From assembly GCA_020024455.1 (NCBI GenBank), contig JAHHTU010000002.1, positions 92,280 through 156,279 of the forward strand: a stretch of 64,000 nt of DNA, read 5' to 3'. Each line of letters begins with the position of its first letter. Positions within the stretch are counted from its first letter, which is position 1. The position numbers and the translations under genes were made by a program. Source of the stretch: Anaerotignum sp. (GTDB lineage: Bacteria; Bacillota; Clostridia; Lachnospirales; Anaerotignaceae). Shown piece after piece: positions 27,032 to 35,741 of the stretch. A model generated the notes under the pieces. That model was not told the DNA's origin. It made no database searches and saw nothing but the letters and a program-made list of their open reading frames with translations.

Positions 27032-27547
27032 TTATTGATGATTGATTTTATCCAGCATACGACGCAACACGCCTGCACGTTTCAATCCCGTTAATACCAA
27101 CACGCCCAAAAATGCACCCATTGCAGAAGATGGTAAAAATGCAGGTATGTAGAAAAATGGGGATTGCAAATCCATGCCATACAGCCCTGTCATCACAGGA
27201 TATGCTACCAAAGCACTGATAATCCCTGTGCCAATCATCTCTCCGATGACTGCCATATAGAGCTTTCTGCCGCTTTTTTTATACAAAAATCCGGACAAAA
27301 ATGCACCGAATATTGCACCAACAATTGCTAAAATGGTGCGTCCACCCAACAACATACGCAACGAACCGGTAATCAATGCTGCCAAAAAACCCCAATACGG
27401 CCCTACAAACACTGCTGCCAATACATTGATAAAATGTTGAAATGGTGCCATATTTGGAAACCACACCACAGAAGATAATACAAAGCCCATACCCGCAAAC
27501 AATGCAGTCAAAACCATTTTTTGCACATAGTTGTTCGTCCTGTACAT
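27032..27547 (-). CDS. thiW: ThiW, predicted thiazole-precursor ECF transporter S component
   Basis: 171 residues, five to six membrane helices. Typical small S-subunit: VLTALFAGMGFVLSSVVWFPNMAPFQHFINVLAAVFVGPYWGF (as separate short segments), GGRTILAIVGAIFGAFLSG. Works with a shared ECF energizing module encoded elsewhere. Co-regulation with the ThiM kinase supports hydroxyethylthiazole as substrate. Start at 27547 after AAAGGAG; the upstream frame extension is the riboswitch region and is not coding. Confidence 0.88.
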   Translation of the reverse strand: MYRTNNYVQKMVLTALFAGMGFVLSSVVWFPNMAPFQHFINVLAAVFVGPYWGFLAALITGSLRMLLGGRTILAIVGAIFGAFLSGFLYKKSGRKLYMAVIGEMIGTGIISALVAYPVMTGLYGMDLQSPFFYIPAFLPSSAMGAFLGVLVLTGLKRAGVLRRMLDKINHQ

Positions 27548-27614
27548 AGCGAAAATGCTCCTTTCTCGTTGTTCCTTTATGCAAGATTTATGCAAGAAAC
27601 CATTTTTTATCAAA

Positions 27615-27643
27615 CAAAAAAGAGTTTCCCATTTGGAAAACCC
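27615..27643 (-). terminator. Riboswitch-controlled terminator before thiW
   Basis: On the minus strand GGGTTTTCC / GGGAAACTC (with G-U pairs) and a four-base loop, then TTTTTT. It stands between the TPP aptamer and the thiW ribosome binding site, so it is the likely off-state hairpin. Confidence 0.8.
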
Positions 27644-27682
27644 TTCGTCATTCACATTGTATGGTTTCTTGGATATCATACA

Positions 27683-27777
27683 TTGCATTCCCCACGTTGG
27701 CATTATCCAATCAGGTCAAAAGGTCGAAGAATACGGTTCTTCCTCTCAGCCTTCCAAAATAAAAAGCTCCCTTTGCA
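27683..27777 (-). promoter_or_regulatory. TPP riboswitch (THI element)
   Basis: Minus strand shows the conserved blocks in order: GGGAGC, GGCTGAGAGG, GACCTTTTGACCTGAT, TGGATAATGCCAACG and GTGGGGAATGC. These correspond to the P2/J3-2 pyrimidine sensor (CTGAGA) and the pyrophosphate sensor helix. A short P1 of TGCA/TGCA closes the aptamer. Binding of thiamine pyrophosphate should favour the downstream terminator and shut off thiW-thiM-thiE. Confidence 0.93.
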
Positions 27778-27820
27778 TTTGATGTCATTATATGCTTGTT
27801 TCTTGGCTTTGTCAACCGTA

Positions 27821-27851
27821 AAAAAAGGCATTTTCTATGAAAAATGCCTTT
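27821..27851 (-). terminator. Terminator of the thioredoxin gene
   Basis: On the minus strand AAAGGCATTTTTC / GAAAATGCCTTT with a short loop, followed by TTTTTT; it lies seven bases after the trxA stop and before the TPP riboswitch. Confidence 0.85.
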
Positions 27852-27857
27852 GGGAAA

Positions 27858-28181
27858 TTACAGTAATTGATTTAATTTTTCTTTCAAGATGGTAGCAGGT
27901 ACTGCACCAATGACACTGTCGCTGACTTTGCCACCTTTGAAGAACATCATGTTTGGTACATTCATCACTTGATATTTCTGTGCCAAATCCATCGCTTGGT
28001 CAATGTCTACTTTTACCACCTTTGCTTTTTCGCCGTATTCTGCCTGTAATTGTTCCAAAACGGGCCCCATCATTTGACAAGGGCCACACCATGTGGCAAA
28101 AAAGTCTACCAATACAGGTACATCACTTTCGATAACTTCTTTTTGGAATGTGTCAGATTTTATGTGTTTTACAGATAACAT
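27858..28181 (-). CDS. trxA: Thioredoxin
   Basis: 107 residues, normal length. Active site WCGPC in VDFFATWCGPCQMMGPVLEQL; cis-Pro in QVMNVPNMMFFKGG. General protein disulfide reductase in the cytoplasm. Start at 28181 after AAAAGGAGGT. A single-gene unit with its own terminator. Confidence 0.95.
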   Translation of the reverse strand: MLSVKHIKSDTFQKEVIESDVPVLVDFFATWCGPCQMMGPVLEQLQAEYGEKAKVVKVDIDQAMDLAQKYQVMNVPNMMFFKGGKVSDSVIGAVPATILKEKLNQLL

Positions 28182-28528
28182 AACAATACCTCCTTTTGAT
28201 TGTTCATACATATATGATATTACCCGAAAATATTACTGTTTATGAATATGATGGTAGTATATCATAAATTTTCCCAAAAATCAATAATTTTTGTTAAATA
28301 ATAATTATTCTTTTTTATAACCAAGAATTTATTCGCATTTGATACAATATTTGATATATTTTCCAGTTTTTATTTGCATAAAACACATTGTTATACCAAA
28401 CATATTCAGTATTTTGAAAACAATTTTGATTTCTTTGTAATTTCTTGTTTTTTTTATTGTCATACAACAGCAGATTGCATATAATGATACTAATTGCCGA
28501 CCAAACGGCAATAGAAAGAAGGGATTAC
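28182..28528. other. AT-rich intergenic region between divergent trxA and ddl
   Basis: About 350 bases. It must hold divergent promoters. Poly-T/A blocks such as TTTTTTATAACC near 28312 and the TTTTTTTATTGTCATACAAC stretch near 28449 are present, but I cannot set a convincing -35/-10 pair. No RNA gene seen. Confidence 0.4.
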
Positions 28529-29605
28529 ATGACAAAAATAACCGTAGCGGTTTTATTCGGCGGACAATCATCGGAACATGATGTTTCTTTGATATCTGCC
28601 GCAAATATGATATCTGCACTAGACCATGAAAAATATGAAATCATTCCTGTGGGTATTACCAAGGCAGGGAGTTGGCGTATCTGTCACGGCAGCATAGATG
28701 CCATTCGCAATGGCACTTGGGAAACATACAGCACCGATGCCATACTCAGCCCAGATGCCTCCAAAAAATGTTTACTGAAATTGGTGGGCGGAAAATACAA
28801 AGAAATTCCTGTGGACGTTGTCATTCCCGCACTGCATGGTGCATGGGGAGAAGATGGCACAATCCAAGGATTGTTGGAACTTGCACAAATTCCTTATGTG
28901 GGTTGTGGCGTTTTGGCATCTGCCGTTTCCATGGATAAAGTCTATACCAAACTGATTGCAAAAATGTCAGATATTCCCATGGCAAAGTATATTTGGTGTG
29001 ATGGCAGAACATTGGAAACAGAAAAAGAAAGCATCATACATCGTGCAGAAACAGAACTGGGATACCCTTGTTTTGTCAAACCTGCAAATGCAGGTTCTTC
29101 TGTTGGGATTTCCAAAGCCAAAAATAAAGAAGAATTGGAACAGGCATTGTTTTTTGCCGCAAAGCATGACAGAAAAGTCATCATAGAAGAGGCAATATGC
29201 GGTAGAGAGCTGGAATGTGCCGTATTGGGCAACGAAACCATACAAGTCAGTGGCATTGGTGAAATATTGGCAGCCGCAGAATTTTATGATTATGAAGCAA
29301 AATATCATAATGCCGCATCAAAAACAGTCATTCCTGCGGATATTCCAAAAGAAACTGCACAAAAAATCAAAGAAATTGCAGAAAAAATCTATCTTGCAGT
29401 TGACGCAAGTGGTCTTGCTCGTGTAGACTTTTTTGTAGAGCATGAAACAGGTCGTGTGTTGTTCAACGAATTAAACACCATGCCCGGTTTCACATCTATC
29501 AGTATGTATCCCATGCTTTGGGAAACAGAAGGGATTTCAAAATCAGAATTGATGGACCGCCTGATTGGGTTGGCTTTACAACGGGACAATGGCGTTCGTG
29601 GATAG
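28529..29605 (+). CDS. ddl: D-alanine--D-alanine ligase
   Basis: 358 residues, ATP-grasp. Makes the D-Ala-D-Ala dipeptide of peptidoglycan precursors. FGGQSSEHDVSLISAAN at the N-terminus, ALHGAWGEDGTIQGLLEL, VKPANAGSSVGISKAKN (ATP lid), and FNELNTMPGFTSISMYP (Mg2+ site). The YxxxK/phenol-type selectivity residue in EFYDYEAKYHNA is compatible with a D-Ala ligase rather than a D-lactate ligase. Start follows AAGAAGGG; it is 13 bases upstream of murI. Confidence 0.95.
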   Translation: MTKITVAVLFGGQSSEHDVSLISAANMISALDHEKYEIIPVGITKAGSWRICHGSIDAIRNGTWETYSTDAILSPDASKKCLLKLVGGKYKEIPVDVVIPALHGAWGEDGTIQGLLELAQIPYVGCGVLASAVSMDKVYTKLIAKMSDIPMAKYIWCDGRTLETEKESIIHRAETELGYPCFVKPANAGSSVGISKAKNKEELEQALFFAAKHDRKVIIEEAICGRELECAVLGNETIQVSGIGEILAAAEFYDYEAKYHNAASKTVIPADIPKETAQKIKEIAEKIYLAVDASGLARVDFFVEHETGRVLFNELNTMPGFTSISMYPMLWETEGISKSELMDRLIGLALQRDNGVRG

Positions 29606-29618
29606 GGAGAAATGACAA

Positions 29619-30425
29619 ATGACAGATAATCGACCAATTGGTGTATTTGATTCAGGCGTTGGTGGTTTGACAGTTGTCAAACAGCTAATGAAAGTATTAC
29701 CACATGAAAATATTGTATATTTTGGAGATACTGCAAGGGTGCCGTATGGTTCCAAATCCAAAGAAACCGTCACAAAATATTCTTTGCAAGATGTTCGGTT
29801 TTTACAATCCAAAAATGTCAAAACCATTATTGTGGCTTGCAACACCGCAAGCTCCAACAGCTTGACAGAGATGCGAAACGCATTTGATATTCCGATATTT
29901 GGTGTGGTAGAACCCGGTGTCAAAGCTGCATTGAAAGCCACCAAAAACAAAAAGGTAGGTATCATCGGTACTGCTGCAACGGTACGTTCCAAAGCATATG
30001 AAACCATGATTTGCAACGCTGACAAAGATATTCAGGTGTTTGCAAAATCCTGCCCCTTGTTTGTGCCACTGGCAGAAGAAGGCTGGACAGATAACGAAGT
30101 TGCAAAACTGACTGCAAAACAATATCTGGCAGAATTGATAGAAAAAGATATTGACGCACTGGTATTGGGCTGCACCCATTATCCGCTTTTGAAACGCTGT
30201 ATCGGTACAACGGTTGGTGAAAACATCAAATTGGTAGACCCTGCAAAAGTAACCGCAAAAATGATGGACGTTTTTTTGACAGAGCATCATATGAAAAACA
30301 CCAGCCAAACCGAAGGGCATCGACACTTTTATTTGAGCGATACCACAACCACATTCGGCTTTATCTGTCAAAAAGCATTGAAACATCATTACGAAGCGGA
30401 AATCATTGATATTGAAACATACTAA
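29619..30425 (+). CDS. murI: Glutamate racemase
   Basis: 268 residues. Converts L-glutamate to D-glutamate for peptidoglycan. IGVFDSGVGGLTVVKQL, VYFGDTARVPYGSKS, catalytic cysteines in VACNTASSNS and VLGCTHYPLL. Ribosome binding site AGGGAGA overlaps the end of ddl; the pair is a compact wall-precursor unit. Confidence 0.96.
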   Translation: MTDNRPIGVFDSGVGGLTVVKQLMKVLPHENIVYFGDTARVPYGSKSKETVTKYSLQDVRFLQSKNVKTIIVACNTASSNSLTEMRNAFDIPIFGVVEPGVKAALKATKNKKVGIIGTAATVRSKAYETMICNADKDIQVFAKSCPLFVPLAEEGWTDNEVAKLTAKQYLAELIEKDIDALVLGCTHYPLLKRCIGTTVGENIKLVDPAKVTAKMMDVFLTEHHMKNTSQTEGHRHFYLSDTTTTFGFICQKALKHHYEAEIIDIETY

Positions 30426-30442
30426 ATCAAATACTTTTTTCT

Positions 30443-30485
30443 ATACAAAGCAACCAAATATCAAACGGTTGCTTTGTATTTTTTG
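30443..30485 (+). terminator. Terminator of ddl-murI
   Basis: ATACAAAGCAACC / GGTTGCTTTGTAT with an 11-base loop and a T-run. The following 250 bases up to 30734 are AT-rich with a TATAAT near 30684 that probably serves the next gene. Confidence 0.85.
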
Positions 30486-30734
30486 TATGCTGCACGCAGA
30501 AGATGAGAGGCTGTTTTTTTCTTTTTTATCGTTTGTTTCACACAAAATACAATATGTATCCATCACAATAAAATACAATTTTACATAATTGTAAAAACAA
30601 TCTATGAAAAAATGGACAAACATACGCCAAAACAATACCCAAAAACGGTGTTTTTGCCCGCTTGTTTGTGATTATCTTCCTATTGTATAATAACACAAGC
30701 ATGAAAAATCATCAAAAAGAAAGGAACTGCATTG

Positions 30735-31784
30735 ATGTTGATAAAAGTACACGAAACACCTTGTATTTACCGCTTAGATGTACCATTACCAGAAAATCCT
30801 TTGAAAAACTTAAATTGCTATATCATACAAGACAACGGAGAAACATTGATTTTGGATACCGGTTTTAACCGTAAAGAATGTTTGGACGCTTTACAGGAAG
30901 GCCTTACAGAGCTGCACGCAGATTGGGACAAAACTTCTTTGTTTTTGACACATTTACACGCCGACCACACCGGTCTTGCCCCTGCTTTGATGAAGGGAAA
31001 ACCCGGTAAAATTTATATGAGTGAAATTGACCATAACTATTTGGAAAGTATCATGGTGGGCGAAGTTTGGAAACAATCCGACGCACAATTCATACGGGAA
31101 GGCTTTACCGAAGAACAAATATTGACACTGCACAAGGGCAATCCCGCCAGAGGGTTTGAACCAGATGAATTTTTCCCTGTCACACCCTTAAAAGACGGCG
31201 ATACCATTACCGTAGGACAATATACATTCCAGTGTATCCTCGTACCCGGACACACCCCCGGACAAATGGTATTATACTTGCCTTGTAAAAAATTGATGTT
31301 TACCGCTGACCATATTTTATTTGATATCACACCCAATATCACCAGTTGGGTGGGGACTGCGGACTCCTTGGGAGATTATTTGCACTCTTTGGTAAAAATC
31401 CGTGAATATTCTATTACAACCGCATTACCTGCACACCGTAAAAATGACCAAAATGTTTATGCACGCATAGAAGAAATCATAGAACACCATCTCAAACGTC
31501 TGAAAGAAACCATTGATGCACTTTCGGAACACCCCAATCGCAATGCAACCGAAATTGCCGCCTATTTGAAATGGTCTATGCGTGGCAAAACTTGGCAGGA
31601 ATTCCCTTTGTCACAGCGTTGGTTCGCTGTTGGCGAAACCATCGCACATCTGGATTATCTCGTTTGCAGAGGACTTGCCGAAAAAAAAGAACAGGGCGAA
31701 AAAAATGCCTACTGTTTGACCATGCACGCAGATTTATGTAAATCCAGATTGGACTGTACTTGGCATATGTATCGTGCGAAATAA
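30735..31784 (+). CDS. Metallo-beta-lactamase-fold hydrolase
   Basis: 349 residues. MBL core in the first 230: LILDTGFN, THLHADHTG (HxHxDH metal motif), VPGHTPGQMVLYLP, MFTADHILFDITPN. The C-terminal 100 residues (EEIIEHHLKRLKETIDALSE...) form a helical winged domain of the kind seen in LACTB2-like proteins. Substrate unknown; such proteins include glyoxalase-like and RNA-related hydrolases. Start ATG 30735 preferred over TTG 30732; AAGGAA lies upstream. Confidence 0.85.
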   Translation: MLIKVHETPCIYRLDVPLPENPLKNLNCYIIQDNGETLILDTGFNRKECLDALQEGLTELHADWDKTSLFLTHLHADHTGLAPALMKGKPGKIYMSEIDHNYLESIMVGEVWKQSDAQFIREGFTEEQILTLHKGNPARGFEPDEFFPVTPLKDGDTITVGQYTFQCILVPGHTPGQMVLYLPCKKLMFTADHILFDITPNITSWVGTADSLGDYLHSLVKIREYSITTALPAHRKNDQNVYARIEEIIEHHLKRLKETIDALSEHPNRNATEIAAYLKWSMRGKTWQEFPLSQRWFAVGETIAHLDYLVCRGLAEKKEQGEKNAYCLTMHADLCKSRLDCTWHMYRAK

Positions 31785-31798
31785 TATGAATTTTGAAA

Positions 31799-31838
31799 AA
31801 AGGTGTAGTAAAAAAAATACTGCATCTTTCTTTTTTTA
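31799..31838 (+). terminator. Terminator after the MBL hydrolase
   Basis: AAAGGTGTAGTA / TACTGCATCTTT (12 pairs with G-U) with an A-rich loop, then CTTTTTTT. Confidence 0.75.
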
Positions 31839-31886
31839 TGTTAAAATAGAAAAAAATACCATACAAACAAAGAAAGGAACACATAT

Positions 31887-34031
31887 ATGGATATTTTGAA
31901 GAAATTGCAAAAAGAATTCCAAATTACCACAGAACAAGTCAAAAATACTGTGCATTTGTTGGACGAAGGCAATACCGTCCCTTTTATTGCCCGCTATCGT
32001 AAAGAAATGACAGGCTCATTAGATGACCAAGTCATTCGTCAATTAGCCGACCGTCTTTCCACATTGCGTAATCTGGAAGAAAAAAGAGAAATGGTCAAAA
32101 AAGCCATCACCGAACAGGGTGCTATGACAAAATCCATTTCCGCAAAATTGGCAAAAGCAGAAACACAAACAGAAATTGATGATATTTACCGCCCATTCCG
32201 ACCAAAACGCCGCACCAGAGCCTCTATCGCAAAAGAAAAAGGACTGGAACCTTTGGCAGAATATATCATGGGACAAGCATTTTTTGTGCCTTTGACAGAA
32301 TATGCCGCCGCTTTTGTGGATACCGAAAAAGGTGTATCTTCCATAGAAGATGCCATCACAGGGGCAAAAGACATCTTGGCGGAACAAATTTCAGATGACA
32401 GCGATTTACGCAAATTGTTGCGTGACGAAACCGCCAAAAACGGGAATTTGACTGCAAAACGTACACAAGAACAACCCGACAACACGGTATATGAAACCTA
32501 TTACGACTATACAGAAGCCATTTCCAAAACCGTAGGACATCGCATACTGGCAGTCAATCGTGGGGAAAAAGAAAATATCCTTTCTGTCAAAATCGAAATG
32601 GACGAATCGAAACTACTTTCTCTTTTGGAACGCCACATGATACAAAAAAACAGTCCCGCAAAAGAACTCTTGCAAGAAATCATTGCCGACAGTTACAAAC
32701 GTTTGATTGCACCATCTTTGGAAAGAGAAATCCGAAACGAATTGACAGAACGTGCAGAAGAAACTGCCATGGAAGTATTCCGTGAAAACCTCAAACAATT
32801 ATTGTTACAACCACCCATCAAAGGAAAAACTGTATTGGCGTTAGACCCCGCATATCGTACCGGCTGTAAAATTGCCGTCATTGACGAAACAGGCAAACCA
32901 TTGGAAACCACCGTTGTATACCCCACACCCCCGCAAAACAAAAAAGAAAATGCAGAACGAAAATTAACTGCGTTAATTGAAAAATATGATGTGGATTTGA
33001 TTTCCATCGGAAATGGTACTGCGTCCAGAGAGGCAGAACTTTTTGTTGCGGATATGCTCAAAAAAATAGAGAAAAAAGTATATTACATCATCACCAATGA
33101 AGCGGGTGCTTCCATTTACTCCGCCTCCAAATTAGGGGCTGAAGAATTTCCGGAATATGATGTTGCATTGCGTTCTGCGGTATCCATCGGTCGTCGTATC
33201 CAAGACCCTTTGGCAGAATTGGTGAAAATCGACCCAAAATCCATTGGTGTGGGACAATATCAACATGATATGAACCAAAAACGCTTGGGGGAAACATTGA
33301 ATGGTGTGGTAGAAGATTGTGTCAACAGTGTGGGTGTGGATTTGAACACAGCAAGCCCTGCTTTGCTTTCTTATGTGGCAGGCATCAACAGCACCGTTGC
33401 CAAAAACATACTGACATATCGGGAAGAAAACGGCAAATTTACAAACCGCAAAGAATTGAAAAAAGTGCCAAAACTTGGGCCGAAAGCATTTGAACAATGT
33501 GCGGGCTTTTTGCGTATTGCTGACAGCGATATGCCCTTAGATAAAACCGGTGTGCACCCCGAAAGCTACAAAGCTGCTGAGGCATTGCTACAATTATGCG
33601 GTTACACATTGGCAGATATCACTTCCGGACAAGCCAAAAATTTGGCAAACAAAATCACATTGAATGAAGAAACAGCCGAAAAATTAGGCATTGGATTGCC
33701 TACATTGCAAGACATTGTCAACGAATTGGAAAAACCCGGTCGTGACCCCCGTGAAGATACCCCTGCACCCGTATTACGCAGTGATGTATTGACCATTGAG
33801 GATTTACAACCCGATATGGTACTCAAAGGGACTGTACGAAATGTCATCGATTTTGGCGTATTTGTGGATATTGGCGTACACCAAGATGGTTTGGTACATA
33901 TTTCTCAAATTTGTGACGGTTACATCAAGCACCCCTTAGATGCTGTCAAATTGGGGGATATTGTGACTGTCAAAGTCATGGACGTTGATTTGGAAAGACA
34001 CCGCATTTCATTGACCATGCGTGGTATTTGA
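31887..34031 (+). CDS. tex: Tex family S1 RNA-binding transcription accessory protein
   Basis: 714 residues, normal length. Tex-like N-terminal helical region (about 1-180, VPFIARYRKEMTGSLDD), YqgF/RuvX-like RNase H fold (about 320-450, VLALDPAYRTGCKIAVID), helix-hairpin-helix repeats (about 490-560, VNSVGVDLNTASPALLSYVA, then YREENGKFTNRKELKKVPKLG) and a C-terminal S1 domain (about 645-714, GTVRNVIDFGVFVDIGVHQD). Tex binds nucleic acids and modulates transcription. Single gene. Confidence 0.97.
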   Translation: MDILKKLQKEFQITTEQVKNTVHLLDEGNTVPFIARYRKEMTGSLDDQVIRQLADRLSTLRNLEEKREMVKKAITEQGAMTKSISAKLAKAETQTEIDDIYRPFRPKRRTRASIAKEKGLEPLAEYIMGQAFFVPLTEYAAAFVDTEKGVSSIEDAITGAKDILAEQISDDSDLRKLLRDETAKNGNLTAKRTQEQPDNTVYETYYDYTEAISKTVGHRILAVNRGEKENILSVKIEMDESKLLSLLERHMIQKNSPAKELLQEIIADSYKRLIAPSLEREIRNELTERAEETAMEVFRENLKQLLLQPPIKGKTVLALDPAYRTGCKIAVIDETGKPLETTVVYPTPPQNKKENAERKLTALIEKYDVDLISIGNGTASREAELFVADMLKKIEKKVYYIITNEAGASIYSASKLGAEEFPEYDVALRSAVSIGRRIQDPLAELVKIDPKSIGVGQYQHDMNQKRLGETLNGVVEDCVNSVGVDLNTASPALLSYVAGINSTVAKNILTYREENGKFTNRKELKKVPKLGPKAFEQCAGFLRIADSDMPLDKTGVHPESYKAAEALLQLCGYTLADITSGQAKNLANKITLNEETAEKLGIGLPTLQDIVNELEKPGRDPREDTPAPVLRSDVLTIEDLQPDMVLKGTVRNVIDFGVFVDIGVHQDGLVHISQICDGYIKHPLDAVKLGDIVTVKVMDVDLERHRISLTMRGI

Positions 34032-34089
34032 CATACAACCATCTGACGTTCTATACAGAAAATGACTTTCTTTTTTGTAAAAAAGAGAC

Positions 34090-34117
34090 TTGACAACTAG
34101 GAATAGATTGTTATAAT
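34090..34117 (+). promoter_or_regulatory. Promoter of the FMN riboswitch-ribU unit
   Basis: Consensus TTGACA (34090-34095), 16 bases, consensus TATAAT (34112-34117), about 25 bases upstream of the FMN aptamer. Confidence 0.8.
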
Positions 34118-34142
34118 GAAAGCATACAATCATATTGAAAAA

Positions 34143-34254
34143 TTCTTCAGGGCAGGGTGTAATTCCCGACCGGCGGTAAAGTCCGCGAGCGTGCAAACGC
34201 ATGATTTGGTGCAATTCCAAAACCGACAGTCACAGTCTGGATGAGAGAAGAATA
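34143..34254 (+). promoter_or_regulatory. FMN riboswitch (RFN element)
   Basis: Contains the invariant RFN blocks in order: TTCTTCAGGGCAGGGTG, AATTCCCGACCGGCGGTAAA, GTCCGCGAGC, a variable arm, TTTGGTGCAATTCCAAAACC, GACAGT, AGTCTGGATGAGAGAAGAA. It controls the riboflavin transporter gene that follows; FMN binding should promote the terminator at 34312-34342. Confidence 0.96.
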
Positions 34255-34311
34255 AAAGCTATTGTAATGTTTATCTCATATAACGATTACAAGCGTTTAT
34301 TTTGCTTATTT

Positions 34312-34342
34312 TGCCTGAAAATTTTTCAGGCATTTTCTTTTT
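34312..34342 (+). terminator. Riboswitch-controlled terminator before ribU
   Basis: TGCCTGAAAA / TTTTCAGGCA hairpin followed by a T-rich run, between FMN aptamer and ribU. Confidence 0.8.
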
Positions 34343-34394
34343 TACAAAGAAAATGACCACCCTGAAAAAATGAATCAAACGGAGGAATATAAGT

Positions 34395-34964
34395 ATGGAA
34401 AACGTTGTAAGAACAACCACAAGAAAAAAAACAGACATTCGTAAATTGGTTTCTATGGGAATGTTGGCTGCCATATCCATTGTATTGGTATATGCCATTC
34501 GTTTACCCATTATCCCGATTGCACCATTTTTGGAATATGACCCCGCAGATATCCCCATTCTGATTGGGACATTTATTTATGGGCCTGTGGCCGGTTTGAT
34601 ATTGACTGTCATTGTATCTGTGATACAAGGGGTTACCGTCAGTGCAGGCAGCAATATCATCGGTATCATCATGCACATTGTTGCAACCGGCAGCTGTGTT
34701 TTGATTGCAGGTAATATTTATCGTATGCATAAAACCAAAAAAAACGCAGCCATTGCGTTATTGATTGGTGCATTGGTGATGACAACTGCTATGGTTTTGA
34801 TGAACTTGATTCTGACACCCATATTCTTGGGCCAGCCTTTGGACGCAGTCATTTCCTTATTGGTACCGGCAGTCATTCCATTTAACCTCATCAAAGCCGG
34901 TTTGAATTGCAGTATCACATTTGTACTGTACAAATCCATTTCTCACTTATGTAAGGGAGAATAA
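34395..34964 (+). CDS. ribU: Riboflavin ECF transporter S component
   Basis: 189 residues, six membrane helices. IRKLVSMGMLAAISIVLVY, the FLEYDPADIPILIGTFIYGP signature shared by RibU-type S components, and a conserved tail (VIPFNLIKAGLNCSITFVLY). Placement behind an FMN riboswitch confirms the substrate group. Works with an ECF module encoded elsewhere. GGAGGA precedes the ATG. Confidence 0.94.
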   Translation: MENVVRTTTRKKTDIRKLVSMGMLAAISIVLVYAIRLPIIPIAPFLEYDPADIPILIGTFIYGPVAGLILTVIVSVIQGVTVSAGSNIIGIIMHIVATGSCVLIAGNIYRMHKTKKNAAIALLIGALVMTTAMVLMNLILTPIFLGQPLDAVISLLVPAVIPFNLIKAGLNCSITFVLYKSISHLCKGE

Positions 34965-34994
34965 ACTTTTTTAGAATTTTGTATAATTTTTATA

Positions 34995-35101
34995 TGTAAG
35001 GAGATACTCTTTGTAGAGAATGTGATTTCTCCCCCTTACAATCACATTCTTTCTACTTCTTCCCCTTATCAAAAGAGAATGTTGCAACATTCTCTTTTTT
35101 T
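34995..35101 (+). ncRNA. Structured leader or small RNA with alternative hairpins and a terminator
   Basis: Three interleaved inverted repeats: TGTAAGG (34995) with CCTTACA (35034-35040); AGAATGTGAT (35017-35026) with ATCACATTCT (35041-35050); and AAAAGAGAATGT / ACATTCTCTTTT (35071-35098) followed by T. The first two cannot form together, and GAGAATGT of the second arm can also pair with the terminator's 3' arm. A TATAAT at 34982-34987 could start the RNA just before the first arm, but its -35 is poor. It is either the ribU 3' end plus an attenuator for the SUKH gene at 35169 or a separate small RNA. No known family was recognised. Confidence 0.45.
35071..35101 (+). terminator. Intrinsic terminator between ribU and the SUKH gene
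   Basis: AAAAGAGAATGT-TGCA-ACATTCTCTTTT with a run of T: textbook intrinsic terminator. It lies 70 bases before the SUKH start. Confidence 0.88.
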
Positions 35102-35168
35102 ATTGTTTTTTACAAATCAGCAAGCTATACTAAATATATATCAAACATTCTATAAGGGGGTATTCTCT

Positions 35169-35726
35169 ATGACAAAAGCACAAATGCAACATTTTTTTGA
35201 ACAATGCTATGAAAAATTGGTACAAAGTGATATGAATGTTCTGCCAAATATCCCGACTGCCATGCAGGCAAATCCACATGAAACCACAGAATGGAAACAC
35301 TGGAAACTTGTTCCTGCATTATGTACAGAAGAAGATTTTACAAACTTGGAAAAAGAATTGGGTATCCAACTACCTGCTATACTGAAATTATTTTTATCCA
35401 CCTATCACCACTATTTTGAAGCACCCATCGGTAAAAATCCCATGACAGAACCGTTTTCTGCACTCTATGATGCATATAACCCCATATTGATACAACATCA
35501 GTATTTGCCATTTACATGGGACAAAGAATATGCGTATATCCGCTGTATTTGTTTGGAACATATGCCTGATGCACACAGATGCCCTATTTATGAAATTGAC
35601 CACGAAATTTTATTTGATTTTGAGGAAGACGAACCTATACCAAAAGCAGAGATTGCAAAACATATGCACTTTGTTGCTGACAATTTTGAAAGCTATTTGC
35701 AAAAATGCTTGGAGGAAATGGTATAA
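35169..35726 (+). CDS. SMI1/KNR4 (SUKH-1-like) domain protein
   Basis: 185 residues, soluble and acidic. The segment TEEDFTNLEKELGIQLPAIL and the following KLFLSTYHHYFEAPIG match the start of a SUKH/SMI1-KNR4 domain (helical, LxxxL...LPxxLK.F), and EIDHEILFDFEEDEP is the later strand. SUKH proteins are frequent immunity proteins against polymorphic toxins or general protein-binding modules; no toxin gene is adjacent. RBS AAGGGGG. Followed closely by a membrane protein gene. Confidence 0.7.
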   Translation: MTKAQMQHFFEQCYEKLVQSDMNVLPNIPTAMQANPHETTEWKHWKLVPALCTEEDFTNLEKELGIQLPAILKLFLSTYHHYFEAPIGKNPMTEPFSALYDAYNPILIQHQYLPFTWDKEYAYIRCICLEHMPDAHRCPIYEIDHEILFDFEEDEPIPKAEIAKHMHFVADNFESYLQKCLEEMV

Positions 35727-35741
35727 TTGGAGGGAAAGGAT

